In this document: positions 34,516 to 48,300 of the stretch, piece after piece
Layout: the number at the start of each line of letters is the position of its first letter
Position numbering within the stretch: the first letter of the stretch is position 1
Source of the DNA: Hedera helix
Lineage: Eukaryota; Streptophyta; Magnoliopsida; Apiales; Araliaceae
DNA: 64,000 bases
Direction of reading: 5' to 3'
Assembly (NCBI GenBank): GCA_947179155.2
Contig: OX359275.1
Coordinates: forward strand, 37,568,808-37,632,807
Made by a program: the position numbers and the translations under genes
The notes under the pieces: model-generated
What the model was told of the DNA's origin: nothing
Databases searched by the model: none
What the model saw: the letters and a program-made list of their open reading frames with translations, nothing else

Positions 34516-37371
34516 TGTGACGCCCCCAAATCTGGGCCCACACAGCCCAAACTTGAGTCGTCAAAAGACTACAACAAAATTATTACAACAAAGCACAACG
34601 TACTACAATACAGTGTATAATAATACACAACTAAGTCTTCACTATTATTGCCACACTATTTTACAAAACGTGAAGACTATGATAACTATTCCTCGGACCC
34701 TCACTCCATTCCCCGGCTAGACCCTGTTATGTTTTCATTTCCTGTTGAAAAACAATGGAACAAAAGAAAGGGTGAGCTCAAATAGCCCAGTAAGAAATAT
34801 CATGACTAAGATAATGACGAATAAATTATCATTAGCCTTCAACAGTTGAGTTCTTGATAGAATACAATAGAATACAAGGTTTATATCAAAAACTGCAGTT
34901 AAATTCTTAAACAATGTTCAGATCAATAATAGCAGCGGAATGAGCAATCTATTAGAAGAATAATGCAGATTATAATGTCCACTCGCTTCTCTTTTTCGTA
35001 AAAACATCATCAACTTTTATCATCTGAAATACCATTAGTCATGATAATAAAAATTCACAGTTCCTGATCATAATCATGCAAATCAACGGTTCATCTTTGC
35101 ACTACGGGCCAAAGATATTTAATTTAGCACCAGCGGTCATGATTATACCAGATTCAGCCTTTGGTGATAATCATACCAAACAACAGTTCATCTATGCACT
35201 ACGGGCCAAAGAGAACTTTCACCACGTGCCATAAAAGACACCGAACAGATGTATCGCCTTTAACCTATTATATCGCCTTTAACCTATCATCTGTTCAACA
35301 AATATATCACATATGTGCCCCCGACCACAGATATTCACAACAGTTTGATTTTTGGATGATTAGAATGATATAAATGATGAACAGAAGAAATAGGATAACA
35401 ATAAGTATCGGAAGTTTACTTTGTACAGATTCAAATAATGTCCAAATTGTCAACATGATGTGGAGTGAAATTTAAAAATGATATTCAAGATCCACAGTTC
35501 AGAATAACGGTTACAATTCAATAGAAAGGTTCACGTAAATAGGAAGGTTCAGTTGAAATAATGAAGTTCAACTATTATGGAACATATAATATTTTCAGGA
35601 ATTATAGAAGCAATAGTTCCATAATAAATTTCGATTTAGGAGTATGAAAGAAAATAATATCCCTTACCGTAGCAGGTTTGATTAACAAAAGGTGAAGTAA
35701 ATTAATACAAAGGGTTATTCACCAACAGGCGGCAATCCGCTCCGTAAGGTTATTCCCACAATTTAATAGAATTTGAGTACAAAGAGTTATTCACCAAACA
35801 TGCGGCAATCCGCTCCGTAAGGTTATTCTCAGAGATTAATAATGAATGAATACGAAAGGTTATTCACCAACAGGCGGCAATCCGCTCCGTAAGGTTATTC
35901 CCACAATTTAATACATGGAAATAAATGGCACATCTTATGAGTAAGAAAGAAACAATATTATTTTCGAGAATCAAATAATGATAATCCCTTACCATAGTAC
36001 GTTTGAATAATGGAAGATGAAAAAGATGGTATCCCTTACCTCAACACGTGACTGAATATTGATTTAAATGAGGTTGATTAACTTGAACAGTACACGTATA
36101 CTTATAGATCTTCACAAATACTCAAGATGACTTAAGCACACTTAGAGAGAACTTTCACAAGAAGTATTTAGAGAGAGAAAAAAAGAACAAGTAAGGAAGT
36201 TTATGAAAAATCCTTAAGTTAAGTCTTCTATTTATAGCAAAAAATCTTATCATTCCTTTAATCTAAACCATTCATTTAAAAAAATCATCTTTTAATCTAC
36301 ACCATCCATTTCAAATTTTATATTATCTTTAATCTACACCATTCATTTCATATCACCTAACTTTATATTATAAACAAATTAATTCAATTATTCAATAATA
36401 ATTCACACTTTAATCTACACCATTCATTTCGTATTACCTAATAATCACCTAACTTTATATTATAAACAAATCAATTCAATTATTCAACAATAATTCACAC
36501 TTTAATCTACACCATTCATTTCATATTACCTAATAATCACCTAACTTTATATTATAAACAAATAACTTTATCAATTCAATTATTATGACTAATTGTTATA
36601 AATACAGTATAGTTAGCTCTTAGATATCAAGTCAATAAATTAATGAAATACAACTGTTTAAATAACATCATAATAGAGATAACAATAATGTAAAAGAAAG
36701 CATACGTTACTGTGTAATGACAATTATTGATTCAATAATGTGAATTACTGTGCATATGTTACTGTGACAATTATTAGGTTCAATAATTTTAAAAACAGTG
36801 CAGCAACAATTATTGACTCAATGATATAAAATACAGTGTAATGACAATTATTAAATCAATAATGCAAAATACTGTGTAACAACAATTATTGAATTGATAA
36901 TATAAAATATTATGCAGTGACAATTATCGATGAAATGATGCGTAACAGTTACGGTGTCAATTATCAGACCAATAATATGAGACACTATGCAATACCGTGT
37001 GTTACTGTAGAGTACCGTGTGCTACAGAAAATACCAAAAACTACCGTATGCTACTATTCTTTTATCACCGGTATTTTAACAGTTCCGTTGACTATTTTTA
37101 TTTAAAAAGATTATTTCTGTCGTTTTCTATATCCGACAAATATTCCGTTGTGGGATCCACCAATAATTTGTTATTTCGGCGCCGTCGTACGACACGAATA
37201 TTCCCCGACCAAACGAATATTCCCCGACAAAGCGAATATTGTCCGACAAAATAAAATTTGCAGATAACATCCTTAACTTTTAACTTGATCGATTTAACCA
37301 CTTACTGTTTCAAAAAAAATATATATGAAGAAAAATTAAATTTTGTATTTCATAAAATTCGGGGTCTTACA
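34516..37371 (-). repeat. Element B 3' LTR (left)
   Basis: 2856 bp; about 100 bp longer than A's LTR, mainly from extra CAATAATTG-type repeats in U3 (about 36720-36860). TATA box on minus at 36229-36236. Confidence 0.95.
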
Positions 37372-40300
37372 ACCTCCCCTCCTTATGAAATTTCGTCCCC
37401 GAAATTGACGTACCTGACATATCGAAGAGGTAAGGATACTTAGATTTCATCTCAGATTCTAGCTCCCAGGTCATTTCCTCAGTATCTTGGTTCCTCCATA
37501 AAACCTTGACTTGAGGTATAAACTTTGAGCGTAGGATCTGCTCCTTCATATCCAGGATCTTAACAGGTACCTCCTCGTATGTTAAATCCTCTGCTATAAC
37601 GTCTGGTTCTAACTCAATGACGTGGTTTGGGTCCTTCACATATTTACGTAACATAGATATGTGAAAAACGTTATGGATGCGAGACATACTTGGTGGTAAG
37701 GCTAGTCTGTAGGCTACAGTTCCTATTCGAACGAGGATTTCAAATGGGCCAATAAATCGAGGGTTGAGCTTTCCTCTCTTTCCGAATCTCGTAACCCCTT
37801 TCCATGGAGAAACACGTAAGAATACATGATCTCCGACGTTGAAGCTTTCGTCTCTCCGATGAAGATCAGCATAACTCTTTTGTCGTTCTTGTGCGGTCTG
37901 TATTCGTTGTCGGATCATTTGGATCTTTTCGGTCGTCAAGCGTACCAACTCGGGTCCCAACAATTTTGCTTCTCCTACCTCATTCCAACATATTGGAGAG
38001 CGACACTTCCTTCCATACAAAGCCTCGAATGGAGCCATGTCTATGCTTGCTTGGTAACTGTTGTTGTAAGAAAATTCCACCAATGGCAAGTACTTATCCC
38101 AACTTCCTTTGAAGTCTAATACACAAAGTCTCAAAAGATCTTCGAGGGTCTGGATCGTCCTTTCCGATTGTCCGTCCGTTTGAGGATGGTATGCAGAACT
38201 AAAACGTAGTTCAGTGCCCATAGCTTTTTGTAGACTGATCCAAAAGCGTGAAGTAAATCTAGGATCTCGATCAGAAACTATGGAAACTGGCATGCCATGC
38301 AATCTCACGATCTCATTTATGTACATACCGGCAAGACGTTCAAGTGAAAAGTTTTCTCGTATAGGCAAGAAATGAGCAGATTTGGTCAATCTATCTACGA
38401 TCACCCAAATTGCATCTAAGCCTTGAGAAACTTTTGGAAGACCCGTCACGAAGTCCATATTGATGTGTTCCCACTTCCATTCGGGAACTTCAAGTGATTG
38501 TAATGGACCTTTAGGAACTTGATGCTCTGCCTTGACACGTTGACAAGTTAGGCACCTTGAGATAAACTCCGCAATCTCTCTTTTCATATTGTTCCACCAA
38601 AATGTATGTCGAAGATCTCGATACATCTTGGTACCTCCTGGGTGGATTGCAAACAGCGTGTTGTGTGCCTCCATCATGATTTTATGCTTTAATTCAGGAT
38701 CGTTAGGAACACAGAGTCGAGAGTTGACTCGAAGTATTCCTTTCTCGTCGATTCTTGCTTCGGGAATGGCACCTTCTTGTACTTTCTTTATCATGTTTAT
38801 CAGTTCCGGATCGGTAGCTTGAGCAGCTTTAATTTTATCGATTAAAGTTGGTTATACTCGCACGTGAGCAATCTTCGAGTGGGTCCCTGGTGTCTTTAGC
38901 TCTATCTCCATCTTTTGCAAGTCGTACAAAATACACTTTTGTATTGTCAGCAGTGCACTTGTACTTGCATAAGATTTTCTGCTCAAAGCCTCAGCTACAA
39001 CGTTCGCCTTTCCCGGGTGATACTGGATTGTGTGGTCATAATCCTTTAACAGCTCAAGCCAACGTCGTTGTCGCATGTTGAGTTCCTTCTGGGTGAAGAA
39101 ATACTTGAGACTTTTATGATCCGTATAGATATCCACTTTTTCTCCGTACAAGTAGTGTCTCCAGATCTTCAACGCGAAAACGACTGCTGCCAACTCTAGA
39201 TCATGAGTAGGATAATTTTTCTCATAATCTTTGAGTTGTCGAGAGGCGTAGGCTATAACATTTCCATGTTGCATAAGGACACAGCCTAGACCTTTGCCAG
39301 AAGCATCGCTGTAGATAACAAATTCTCCTGATCCTGATGGTATGGTCAGAACAGGAGCTGAAACCAGTCTCGTCTTGAGTTCTTGGAAACTTTTCTCGCA
39401 TTCCTCGCTCCATATGAATTTTGTGCTTTTCGGAGTAAGCTGCGTTAATGGAGTGGCGATTCGAGAAAATCCTTCTACGAATCTCCGATAATAACCAGCT
39501 AGACCCAGAAAACTTCGGACTTCGGTTACTGTTTTGGGTTGTTCCCAATTTAGTACCGTTTCAATCTTCGCAGGATCGACTGATATTCCTCGACTAGAAA
39601 TCACATGCCAAGAAACGCGACCTCCTCAAGCCAAAACTCACATTTCTTCAACTTGGCATATAATTTATTTTCACGGAGCTTTTGTAGTATCAATCTCAGG
39701 TGTTGTTCATGATCCTCGCGACTCTTGGAGTATATGAGGATGTCATCAATAAAGACAACCACAAAATGATCCAAATGTTCCTTGAATATCCGGTTCATTA
39801 TGTCCATGAAAGCTGCATGAGCATTAGTTAGTCCAAAAAGCATGACTAAGAACTCATAATGCCCATAACGAGTTCTGAAAGCAGTCTTTGGAATGTCCTC
39901 AGCTTTAACCTTTAACTGATGATATCCAGAACGGAGATCAATCTTTGAGAAATGTTGAGCGCCTTGCAATTGATCAAACATGTCATCAATCCGAGGTAAC
40001 GGGTACCTGTTCTTGATGGTGACATGGTTCAATTCTCGGTAGTCAATGCACAATCTCATACTCCCGTCTTTCTTCTTCACAAATAGAACAGGAGCACCCC
40101 AAGGTGATGCACTCGGACGAATGAAACCGGTATCCAACAATTCCTGTAGTTGGACTTTTAACTCTTGAAGTTCAATGGGAGCCATTCGGTAGGGAGCTTT
40201 GGAAATGGGCTTGGTACCGGGTTCAAGATCAATATAAAAATCAATTTCACGGTTTGGGGGTAAGCCAGGAAGTTCTTCAGGAAAAACGTCAGGAAACTCA

Positions 40301-42012
40301 TTAACAATGGGAATATCATTCAAGTTTGATGTATTTTTGTTCAAATCAGTGACATGAGCTAAAAAGGCTTGACATCCGTTTTTCAATAAACGAATGGTTT
40401 TATGGCTAGAAATAACAGTTATAGATTTCAATGGTTTAGTTGCTTGAATTTGCATGACAGGTTGATTAGGAATATGAAAACTAATAATCTTATGAAAACA
40501 ATCAATTTTAGCATAATGGGTAGTCAACCAATCAATTCCTAAAATCACATCAAATTCACGCATCTCCAAAGAAATAAGGTCAACAGGTAATGTGAGGTTG
40601 TTGATTTGAACTAGGCAAGATTTATAGACAGTAGATGTAATGGTCATTTCTCCTAATGGGGTTTCAACTGATAAGTCAAAGTCCAAGTTTTCAGGAGTTA
40701 AGTTTAAACGCTGAGCACATGCAGGTGAGATAAAAGAATGGGTAGAGCCAGTATCTAACAAAGCGTAGACTTCACGAGAATTTATGAATAGCTTACCGGT
40801 TATCACCTCGTTCGAGTTTCGTGCCATTTGGGATGTCACAACAAAAACTCTCCCTTGAACTACAGATTTTCCCTTATCCGCGCTAGCTTTTGGTATCATC
40901 ATTGCAGCTGGACTTGATTTTGTGGCAGGACAAAACCGCGCAAGATGACCCTCTTTCCCACAACTGTAGCACTTTTTGGACTGCTGTGTACAGTTTGGGC
41001 TGATGTGACCTTCCTGACCACACCTATAGCATCTCACTGGTGGTCGATCTTCTCCCCTTAAAACTGGGGTCAGTGATGGTGCTGGTACTGGTGCTGGTGC
41101 CCTTCCATAATTATTATGGAATCTCTTTCTTTTGAAATTGTTCCCACTGGATTCTCCTCTTCTGTTATTTGATGTGGAATTACCACCGAAGTGTTGGTTA
41201 CCTACTCGATGGTTCTCGTTCTTGTGGTTGTTGTCATTCCTTTCTCTATGTTGCTCATTAACTCTTGGCTGCAATGTTTCATCTGTTTGCTCCACCCTCT
41301 GAGCCCTATCCACAACATCTGAATACAAACTAAATTTAGGAGAGCTAAGTTGTTGACGAATTTTGAATCTCAAACCTCTTAGGAACATCCGACTCATTCG
41401 TGCTTCGTCATCCACAAGATGGGTGGCAAAGCGAGATAACTCAGCAAACTTGGCTTCATATTGGGAGACTGTCATGTTTCCCTGCTCCAGCTTAATGAAT
41501 TCCACCTCTTTCATATGGCGGATGCTTTCTGGGAAATACTTCTCGTTAAACAGTTCTTCGAATTCTGTCCAACACATTTCGAGTGCTGAAGGTTGGATAC
41601 GTTTTACCGCTTCCCACCAATGGTCCGCCTCACCTCGTAACATAAAAGTGGCAAATGGCACCTTCTGATCATCAGCGCATTGTAAGACATCAAGTATTTT
41701 TGTCGTCTGTTTCAGCCATGTCTCCGCTTTGAGTGGGTCAGGCTTCCCGTGGAATTCAGGTGGTCCCAATTCTTTAAATTGCTTGACAGTGACCATCCTC
41801 AAATTACCAGCGTTTCTACCGTTATTATTGACTGGATTTCCTCTTGCTTGATTCTGTATGAACTGCATGAAATTCCTAAAGAATCCATCGTTCATCATGT
41901 TATCAGGAACATTATTTCCTGAGTTGGCAGGAGGATTGTTTGGGACTTCTTGATTCTCGGCTACATTCGCTTCAGGCATTCCATAGTCAACCTCTTGATT
42001 TCCAGATGCCAT
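37367..42012 (-). pseudogene. Gag-pol polyprotein of element B (one frameshift, one stop)
   Basis: From ATG at 42012: gag with capsid domain (FRNFMQFIQNQARGNP, ETWLKQTTKILDVL) and two CCHC zinc knuckles (CYRCGQEGHISPNC, CYSCGKEGHLARFC); protease (LLDTGSTHSFIS); RT with LDTGFIRPSASPWGAPVLFV and catalytic FIDD (VVVFIDDILIYSKS). A one-base deletion near 39605 (VAFLG, then ATGTGATT) shifts into the frame 39604-38852 with RNase H (SDASGKGLGCVL, YTDHKSLKYF); GAA to TAA at 38852-38854 stops it where A reads Glu; then the integrase and chromodomain follow (to 37367), as in A. RT also reads VMLFGLTNAHAAF where the family has Pro at both odd positions, so decay has reached conserved sites. Confidence 0.93.
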
Positions 42013-42200
42013 ACTAAACTGTTGTCACAAAATAATGGTTAGTTCAAACAAATTGACTCATCTCTTCATGTTCCTACATTCAAATCGATTCATTAGATAA
42101 AAAAAAAATCTAATTTAGGTAGGACACACTAGTGATTGATTCTATTCGTCTCTCCCCTCCTAGTTCTAACCCCAGATCTCCATTAAAGACCATATCCCTA

Positions 42201-42214
42201 AGCTCTGATGCCAA
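42201..42214 (-). other. Primer binding site of element B
   Basis: On the minus strand TTGGCATCAGAGCT just inside the LTR: one change (TGGCATC) from the Met-tRNA site TGGTATC of element A. Confidence 0.8.
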
Positions 42215-42215
42215 C

Positions 42216-43593
42216 TGTGACGCCCCCAAATCTGGGCCCACACAGCCCAAACTTGAGTCGTCAAAAGACTACAACAAAATTATTACAACAAAGCACAACG
42301 TACTACAATACAGTGTATAATAATACACAACTAAGTCTTCACTATTATTGCCACACTATTTTACAAAACGTGAAGACTATGATAACTATTCCTCGGACCC
42401 TCACTCCATTCCCCGGCTAGACCCTGTTATGTTTTCATTTCCTGTTGAAAAACAATGGAACAAAAGAAAGGGTGAGCTCAAATAGCCCAGTAAGAAATAT
42501 CATGACTAAGATAATGACGAATAAATTATCATTAGCCTTCAACAGTTGAGTTCTTGATAGAATACAATAGAATACAAGGTTTATATCAAAAACTGCAGTT
42601 AAATTCTTAAACAATGTTCAGATCAATAATAGCAGCGGAATGAGCAATCTATTAGAAGAATAATGCAGATTATAATGTCCACTCGCTTCTCTTTTTCGTA
42701 AAAACATCATCAACTTTTATCATCTGAAATACCATTAGTCATGATAATAAAAATTCACAGTTCCTGATCATAATCATGCAAATCAACGGTTCATCTTTGC
42801 ACTACGGGCCAAAGATATTTAATTTAGCACCAGCGGTCATGATTATACCAGATTCAGCCTTTGGTGATAATCATACCAAACAACAGTTCATCTATGCACT
42901 ACGGGCCAAATAGAACTTTCACCACGTGCCATAAAAGACACCGAACAGATGTATCGCCTTTAACCTATTATATCGCTTTTAACCTATCATCTGTTCAACA
43001 AATATATCACATCTGTGCCCCCGGCCACAGATATTCACAACAGCTTGATTTTTGAATGATTAGAATGATATAAATGATGAACAGAAGAAATAGGATAACA
43101 ATAAGTATCGGAAGTTTACTTTGTACAGATTCAAATAATGTCCAAATTGTCAACATGATGTGGAGTGAAATTTAAAAATGATATTCAAGATCCACAGTTC
43201 AGAATAACGGTTACAATTCAATAGAAAGGTTCACGTAAATAGGAAGGTACAGTTGAAATAATGAAGTTCAACTATTATGGAACATATAATATTTTCAGGA
43301 ATTATAGAAGCAATAGTTCCATAATAAATTTCGATTTAGGAGTATGAAAGAAAATAATATCCCTTACCGTAGCAGGTTTGATTAACAAAAGGTGAAGTAA
43401 ATTAATACAAAGGGTTATTCACCAACAGGCGGCAATCCGCTCCGTAAGGTTATTCCCACAATTTAATAGAATTTGAGTACAAAGAGTTATTCACCAAACA
43501 TGCGGCAATCCGCTCCGTAAGGTTATTCTCAGAGATTAATAATGAATGAATACGAAAGGTTATTCACCAACAGGCGGCAATCCGCTCCGTAAG
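42216..43593 (-). repeat. Element B 5' LTR (right), truncated
   Basis: Matches the inner 1378 bp of the left LTR, then stops abruptly at CCGTAAG inside the U5 triple repeat, where a plus-strand LTR begins. The U3 with the promoter is therefore missing from B's 5' LTR. Confidence 0.9.
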
Positions 43594-45387
43594 TGTAAGA
43601 CCCCGAATTTTATGAAATACAAAATTTAATTTTTCTTCATATATATTTTTTTTGAAACAGTAAGTGGTTAAATTAACAAAATTGAAAGTTAAGGATGTTA
43701 TGTGCAAATTTTATTTTGTCGGACAATATTCGCTTTGTCGGGGAATATTCGTTTGGTCGGGGAATATTCGTGCCGTACGACGGCGCCGAAATAATAAATT
43801 ATTGGTGGACCCCACAACGGAATATTTGTCGGATATAGAAAACGACATAAGTAAACTTTTTAAATAAAAATAGTCAACGGAACTGTTAAAATACCGATGA
43901 TAAAAGAATAGTAGCATACGGTAGTTTATGGTATTTTCTGTAGCACACGGTACTCTACAGTAACACACGGTATTGCATAGTGTCTCATATTATTGGTCTG
44001 ATAATTGACACCGTAACTGTTACGCATCATTTCATCGATAATTGTCACTGCATAATATTTTATATTATCAATTCAATAATTGTTGTTACACAGTATTTTG
44101 CATTATTGATTTAATAATTGTCATTACACTGTATTTTATATCATTGAGTCAATAATTGTTGTTGCACTGTTTTTAAAATTATTGAACCTAATAATTGTCA
44201 CAGTAACATATGCACAGTAATTCACATTATTGAATCAATAATTGTCATTACACAGTAACGTATGCTTTATTTTACATTATTGTTATCTCTATTATGATGT
44301 TATTTAAACAGTTGTATTTCATTAATTTATTGACTTGATATCTAAGAGCTAACTATACTGTATTTATAACAATTAGTCATAATAATTGAATTGATAAAGT
44401 TATTTGTTTATAATATAAAGTTAGGTGATTATTAGGTGATATGAAATTAATGGTGTAGATTAAAGTGTGAATTATTGTTGAATAATTGAATTGATTTGTT
44501 TATAATATAAAGTTAGGTGATTATTAGGTGATATGAAATGAATGGTGTAGATTAAAGTGTGAATTATTGTTGAATAATTAAATTGATTTGTTTATAATAT
44601 AAAGTTAGGTGATTATTAGGTGATATGAAATGAATGGTGTAGATTAAAGATAATATAATATTTGAAATGGATGGTGTAGATTAAAAGATGATCTTTAAAT
44701 GAATGGTTTAGATTAAATGAATGATAAGATTTTTGGCTATAAATAGAAGCCTTAACTTAAGGATTTTTCATAAACTTCCTTACTTGTTCTTTCTTTCTCT
44801 CTCTAAATACTTCTTGTGAAAGTTCTCTCTAAGTGTGCTTAAGTCATCTTGAGTATTTGTGAAGATCTATAACTATACGTGTACTGTTCAAGTTAATCAA
44901 CCTCATTTAAATCAATATCCAGTCACGTGTTGAGGTAAGGGATACCATCTTTTTCATCTTCCATTATTCAAACATACTATGGTAAGGGATTATCATTATT
45001 TGATTCTCGATAATAATATTGTTTCTTCCTTACTCATAAGACGTGCATTTTATTTCCATGTATTAAATTGTGGGAATAACCTTACGGAGCGGATTGCCGC
45101 CTGTTGGTGAATAACCTTTCGTATTCATTCATTATTAATCTCTGAGAATAACCTTACGGAGCGGATTGCCGCCTGTTTGGTGAATAACTCTTTGTACTCA
45201 AATTCTATTAAATTGTGGGAATAACCTTACGGAGCGGATTGCCGCCTGTTGGTGAATAACCCTTTGTATTAATTTCCTTCACCTTTTGTTAATCAAACCT
45301 GCTACGGTAAGGGATATTATTTTCTTTCATACTCCTAAATCGAAATTTATTATGGAACTATTGCTTCTATAATTCTTGAAAATATTA
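43594..45387 (+). repeat. LTR C: truncated LTR of the A/B family, opposite orientation
   Basis: Starts with the intact LTR terminus TGTAAGACCCCG and follows the family LTR for about 1794 bp, through the TATA box and U5 repeats, up to GAAAATATTA, then stops. It shares B-type features (extra U3 repeats, GTTGAGGTAAGGG) but differs from B's left LTR by a few percent in the first 300 bp, so it is a third copy. Two extra bases (AG) and AAGAT follow. Confidence 0.85.
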
Positions 45388-45394
45388 AGAAGAT

Positions 45395-48300
45395 AAGTAA
45401 TTAAGTAATTAACTTAATTATTTAGTTGTCATATAGAGTCCATTAATGGATTTAATACAAGCCCAATATGGGAATACTTGCATGAAGGTGGGTAATTAAA
45501 TAATAAGCCCAAATGTTAAGTTATGATATAGTCCAAGAGGTAATTAATATAAGCCCAATTCAATAATATTGGAAAGTATGGTATACCATGGTGTGGAAGT
45601 CCAATTAAATTAACTACCAAGCCCAAGTTATATATGATATGTGAGTTGTGTTGGGTAGCCCAAGTAATTAAATAAGAGAGCTCAATACAAAGTAATCCAT
45701 GTAGCCCAAACACATTAAAGTCAAATGATGGTCAATGTGTTGGGAGAATATTTTTCAAGTATTGATTGAGTGTAGAGAATTAACTAATGTATGTTTAATT
45801 GAATAACCCTAGTTGGTAGACAAGAGAGAGAATTAACCAAACATTGGTTAATTGATAGAGGAAAGAAGGTAGTGTTGAGAATTAACTATGGGTGAGTTAA
45901 TTATGTAACCCAATGTGGTAGGATAATTAAAAGTAAGTCTAATTGGATTATATTATAAGTCCAATTAATGTATTAAACTAAGTTAAATTAATTAACCTAG
46001 TAGTCCATATAATTTAATTTGAACATTGATTTATGTAATAATTAACCAAGCCCAATGCTTGTTTTAATTAAATGTAACATATGGTATTTAATGTTAGCCC
46101 AATGTAACAATTAAATTGAGCCCAACCAAATTAAATAAATGACCTTAATATAATTTAATTCTAAGGTCCAAAGTGGAGCCCAATGTACAAGTATAGGTGA
46201 ATATGTATACATATATTGGTGTATATATATATGGATACTTATATAATGATATAAGACATAAAAATAAAGCCAAATTGGTGTAATAAATTGCAAATCCCGA
46301 ATTTTGAGGGGACCCCACATGGAAATGTTGAGTGTGGACTTCCTATGGCTTCAATTACACTCCAAAAGTTGCTTACAAGCAACCTTGATGGATGTCACAC
46401 CAATGGTCATTCATGGTAGTCATTCCATGCAATAGTAATCTAGTTTAAGCTCCTAATTTCACCAACACTAGTTGATTAGGAGATTAATGAAGGATTAACA
46501 TTGTGCTATAAATAAAAGTGTTCCATTTATTGGTGAGGTTGGTTAGTCATTTGTAGCATTTTCTAGAGAGAAAAAGGGAGAGCTTCTTGAGAGATATAGA
46601 GAGTTACTCTTATGAGATTGATGATCCACCAAGCAAATTTGCTAGAGAATGGACAAGAGAGAGTCACAATCCAAGATCAAGTCAAGAGGAAGGAGAGCAT
46701 CCATGTATAAAAGGTTAAAAAGTGTTCTAAACCTTCTTTAGTTCATTTTTATAGTTTAGATATGATTTGAACGGTTAAAATGTATTTTTAACCGATCAAA
46801 ACACGTTTTGATGTTCTAGAAGTCTTTAGCTATGTAATATATGTATATTCATAGTTTGATGGGTTTAACATGGGTTTTTATATGTGTTTGTGATGAAAAA
46901 TTTCATCAAACTCATTGAATAAATTTTTACCGACGAAAACAAATTAATCATTAACGTAGCAGCCCCTTCACGGAATTATTGTTCACAATCCGTAAGTCGG
47001 ATTTATGATTCGTCAATTTTGGGTGATAGATCCATGAAATATGAAGATTCTCCAAGTTGAATGACTAAAATCCGATTTAAAATGAGCAAGATATGGATTT
47101 TCTACCAAAACACCCCATTGCTTTAGGGCTGTGCACAATAGTCCGGTTTGGAGCCAATTTTCGTGACAAAAAAAAATCCAAATTTGATGTTTGATGACAG
47201 AAAAATGTAGTTCGGGAAGTTACAAATCCATCGATACCAAATAGGCCTCAATCGGACTTGTGGATTTCATTTTATTCAAGTTCCCATCGGAGACCCCAAG
47301 TCTGAAAAATTCAGAAAGTAATCTGCCTATTTTTTTAAAAAAAAACGGCCGGTTCGATTTTTTTCGGTTTTTCATGATTTCTAGGTAGGGCCGGTTCGGG
47401 CATTTTTAGGCCGGTTCTTGGGTTGGTTCCAAAAGAGAAAATGCTTATAATTTTATAAAGAAAATTATCAAAATTTAAAATACGAATTATTTTGTAATTT
47501 GGTATTTATTAGAATTAATGGTGGATTAAAGCTTATTAAATTGCTAATAAGTATGGGAAAATTATTTTTAATTTCAGAAAAATAATATTTGATCTATTGG
47601 CATGCTAGTTAAGTATTATAAAATAAAATTTAAAATTATTGGAGTGATTCACTATATATTAGCTATTTATTAGTGTATAAATAGGCTAATAATCTAATTA
47701 AATATTATTTAATAAATATTAAATAATATATGAAGTTATGTAATTAATTAATTATGATTTAATGAATATTAAATAATAATTAAAGGATGTTAAGATGAAT
47801 AAGTTAGTTATTTATTATTTAATTACACTTAAATAATAAGTAAAGTTAAATAAATAAATAATTATTATTTAAATTAATATTAAATAATAATTAAATAATA
47901 TTAAAGTTAGAAAGCTAATTATTTATTATTTAATTAATATTAAATAATAAGTAAGGTTAATTAAGTAATTAATTATTATTTAATTAATATTAAATAATAA
48001 TTAAAGGATAATTAAGGTTAATAAACTAATTATTTATTATTTAATTAATATTAAATAATAAGTTCGGATAATTAGTTAATTAATTATTATTTAATTCATA
48101 TTAAATAATAATTAAATGGTAATTAAGTGGAATAAATTATTACTTAATCGAAAGAAGATTATTAAGTAATTATAATATATTGATAATATTATTGACTACC
48201 TATTAAATGATAATAGTTAAGAATTAAATCATTATTCAATAATTAATAATGATATGTAATTAATTTAAAATATTATTAAAGAATTAATAATATTATTTAG

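Larger units (their letters stand above)
34516..43593 (-). mobile_element. Element B: near full-length Ty3/gypsy chromovirus (Tekay/Del-like), minus strand
   Basis: Left LTR (3' for the element) 34516-37371, gag-pol 42012-37367, primer site 42201-42214, right (5') LTR 42216-43593, which is truncated. Same family as element A but with complete gag, protease, RT, RNase H, integrase and chromodomain. One frameshift and one stop in pol make it inactive by itself. The two LTRs differ at about five or six sites over the shared 1378 bp, so it is young. Confidence 0.93.
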
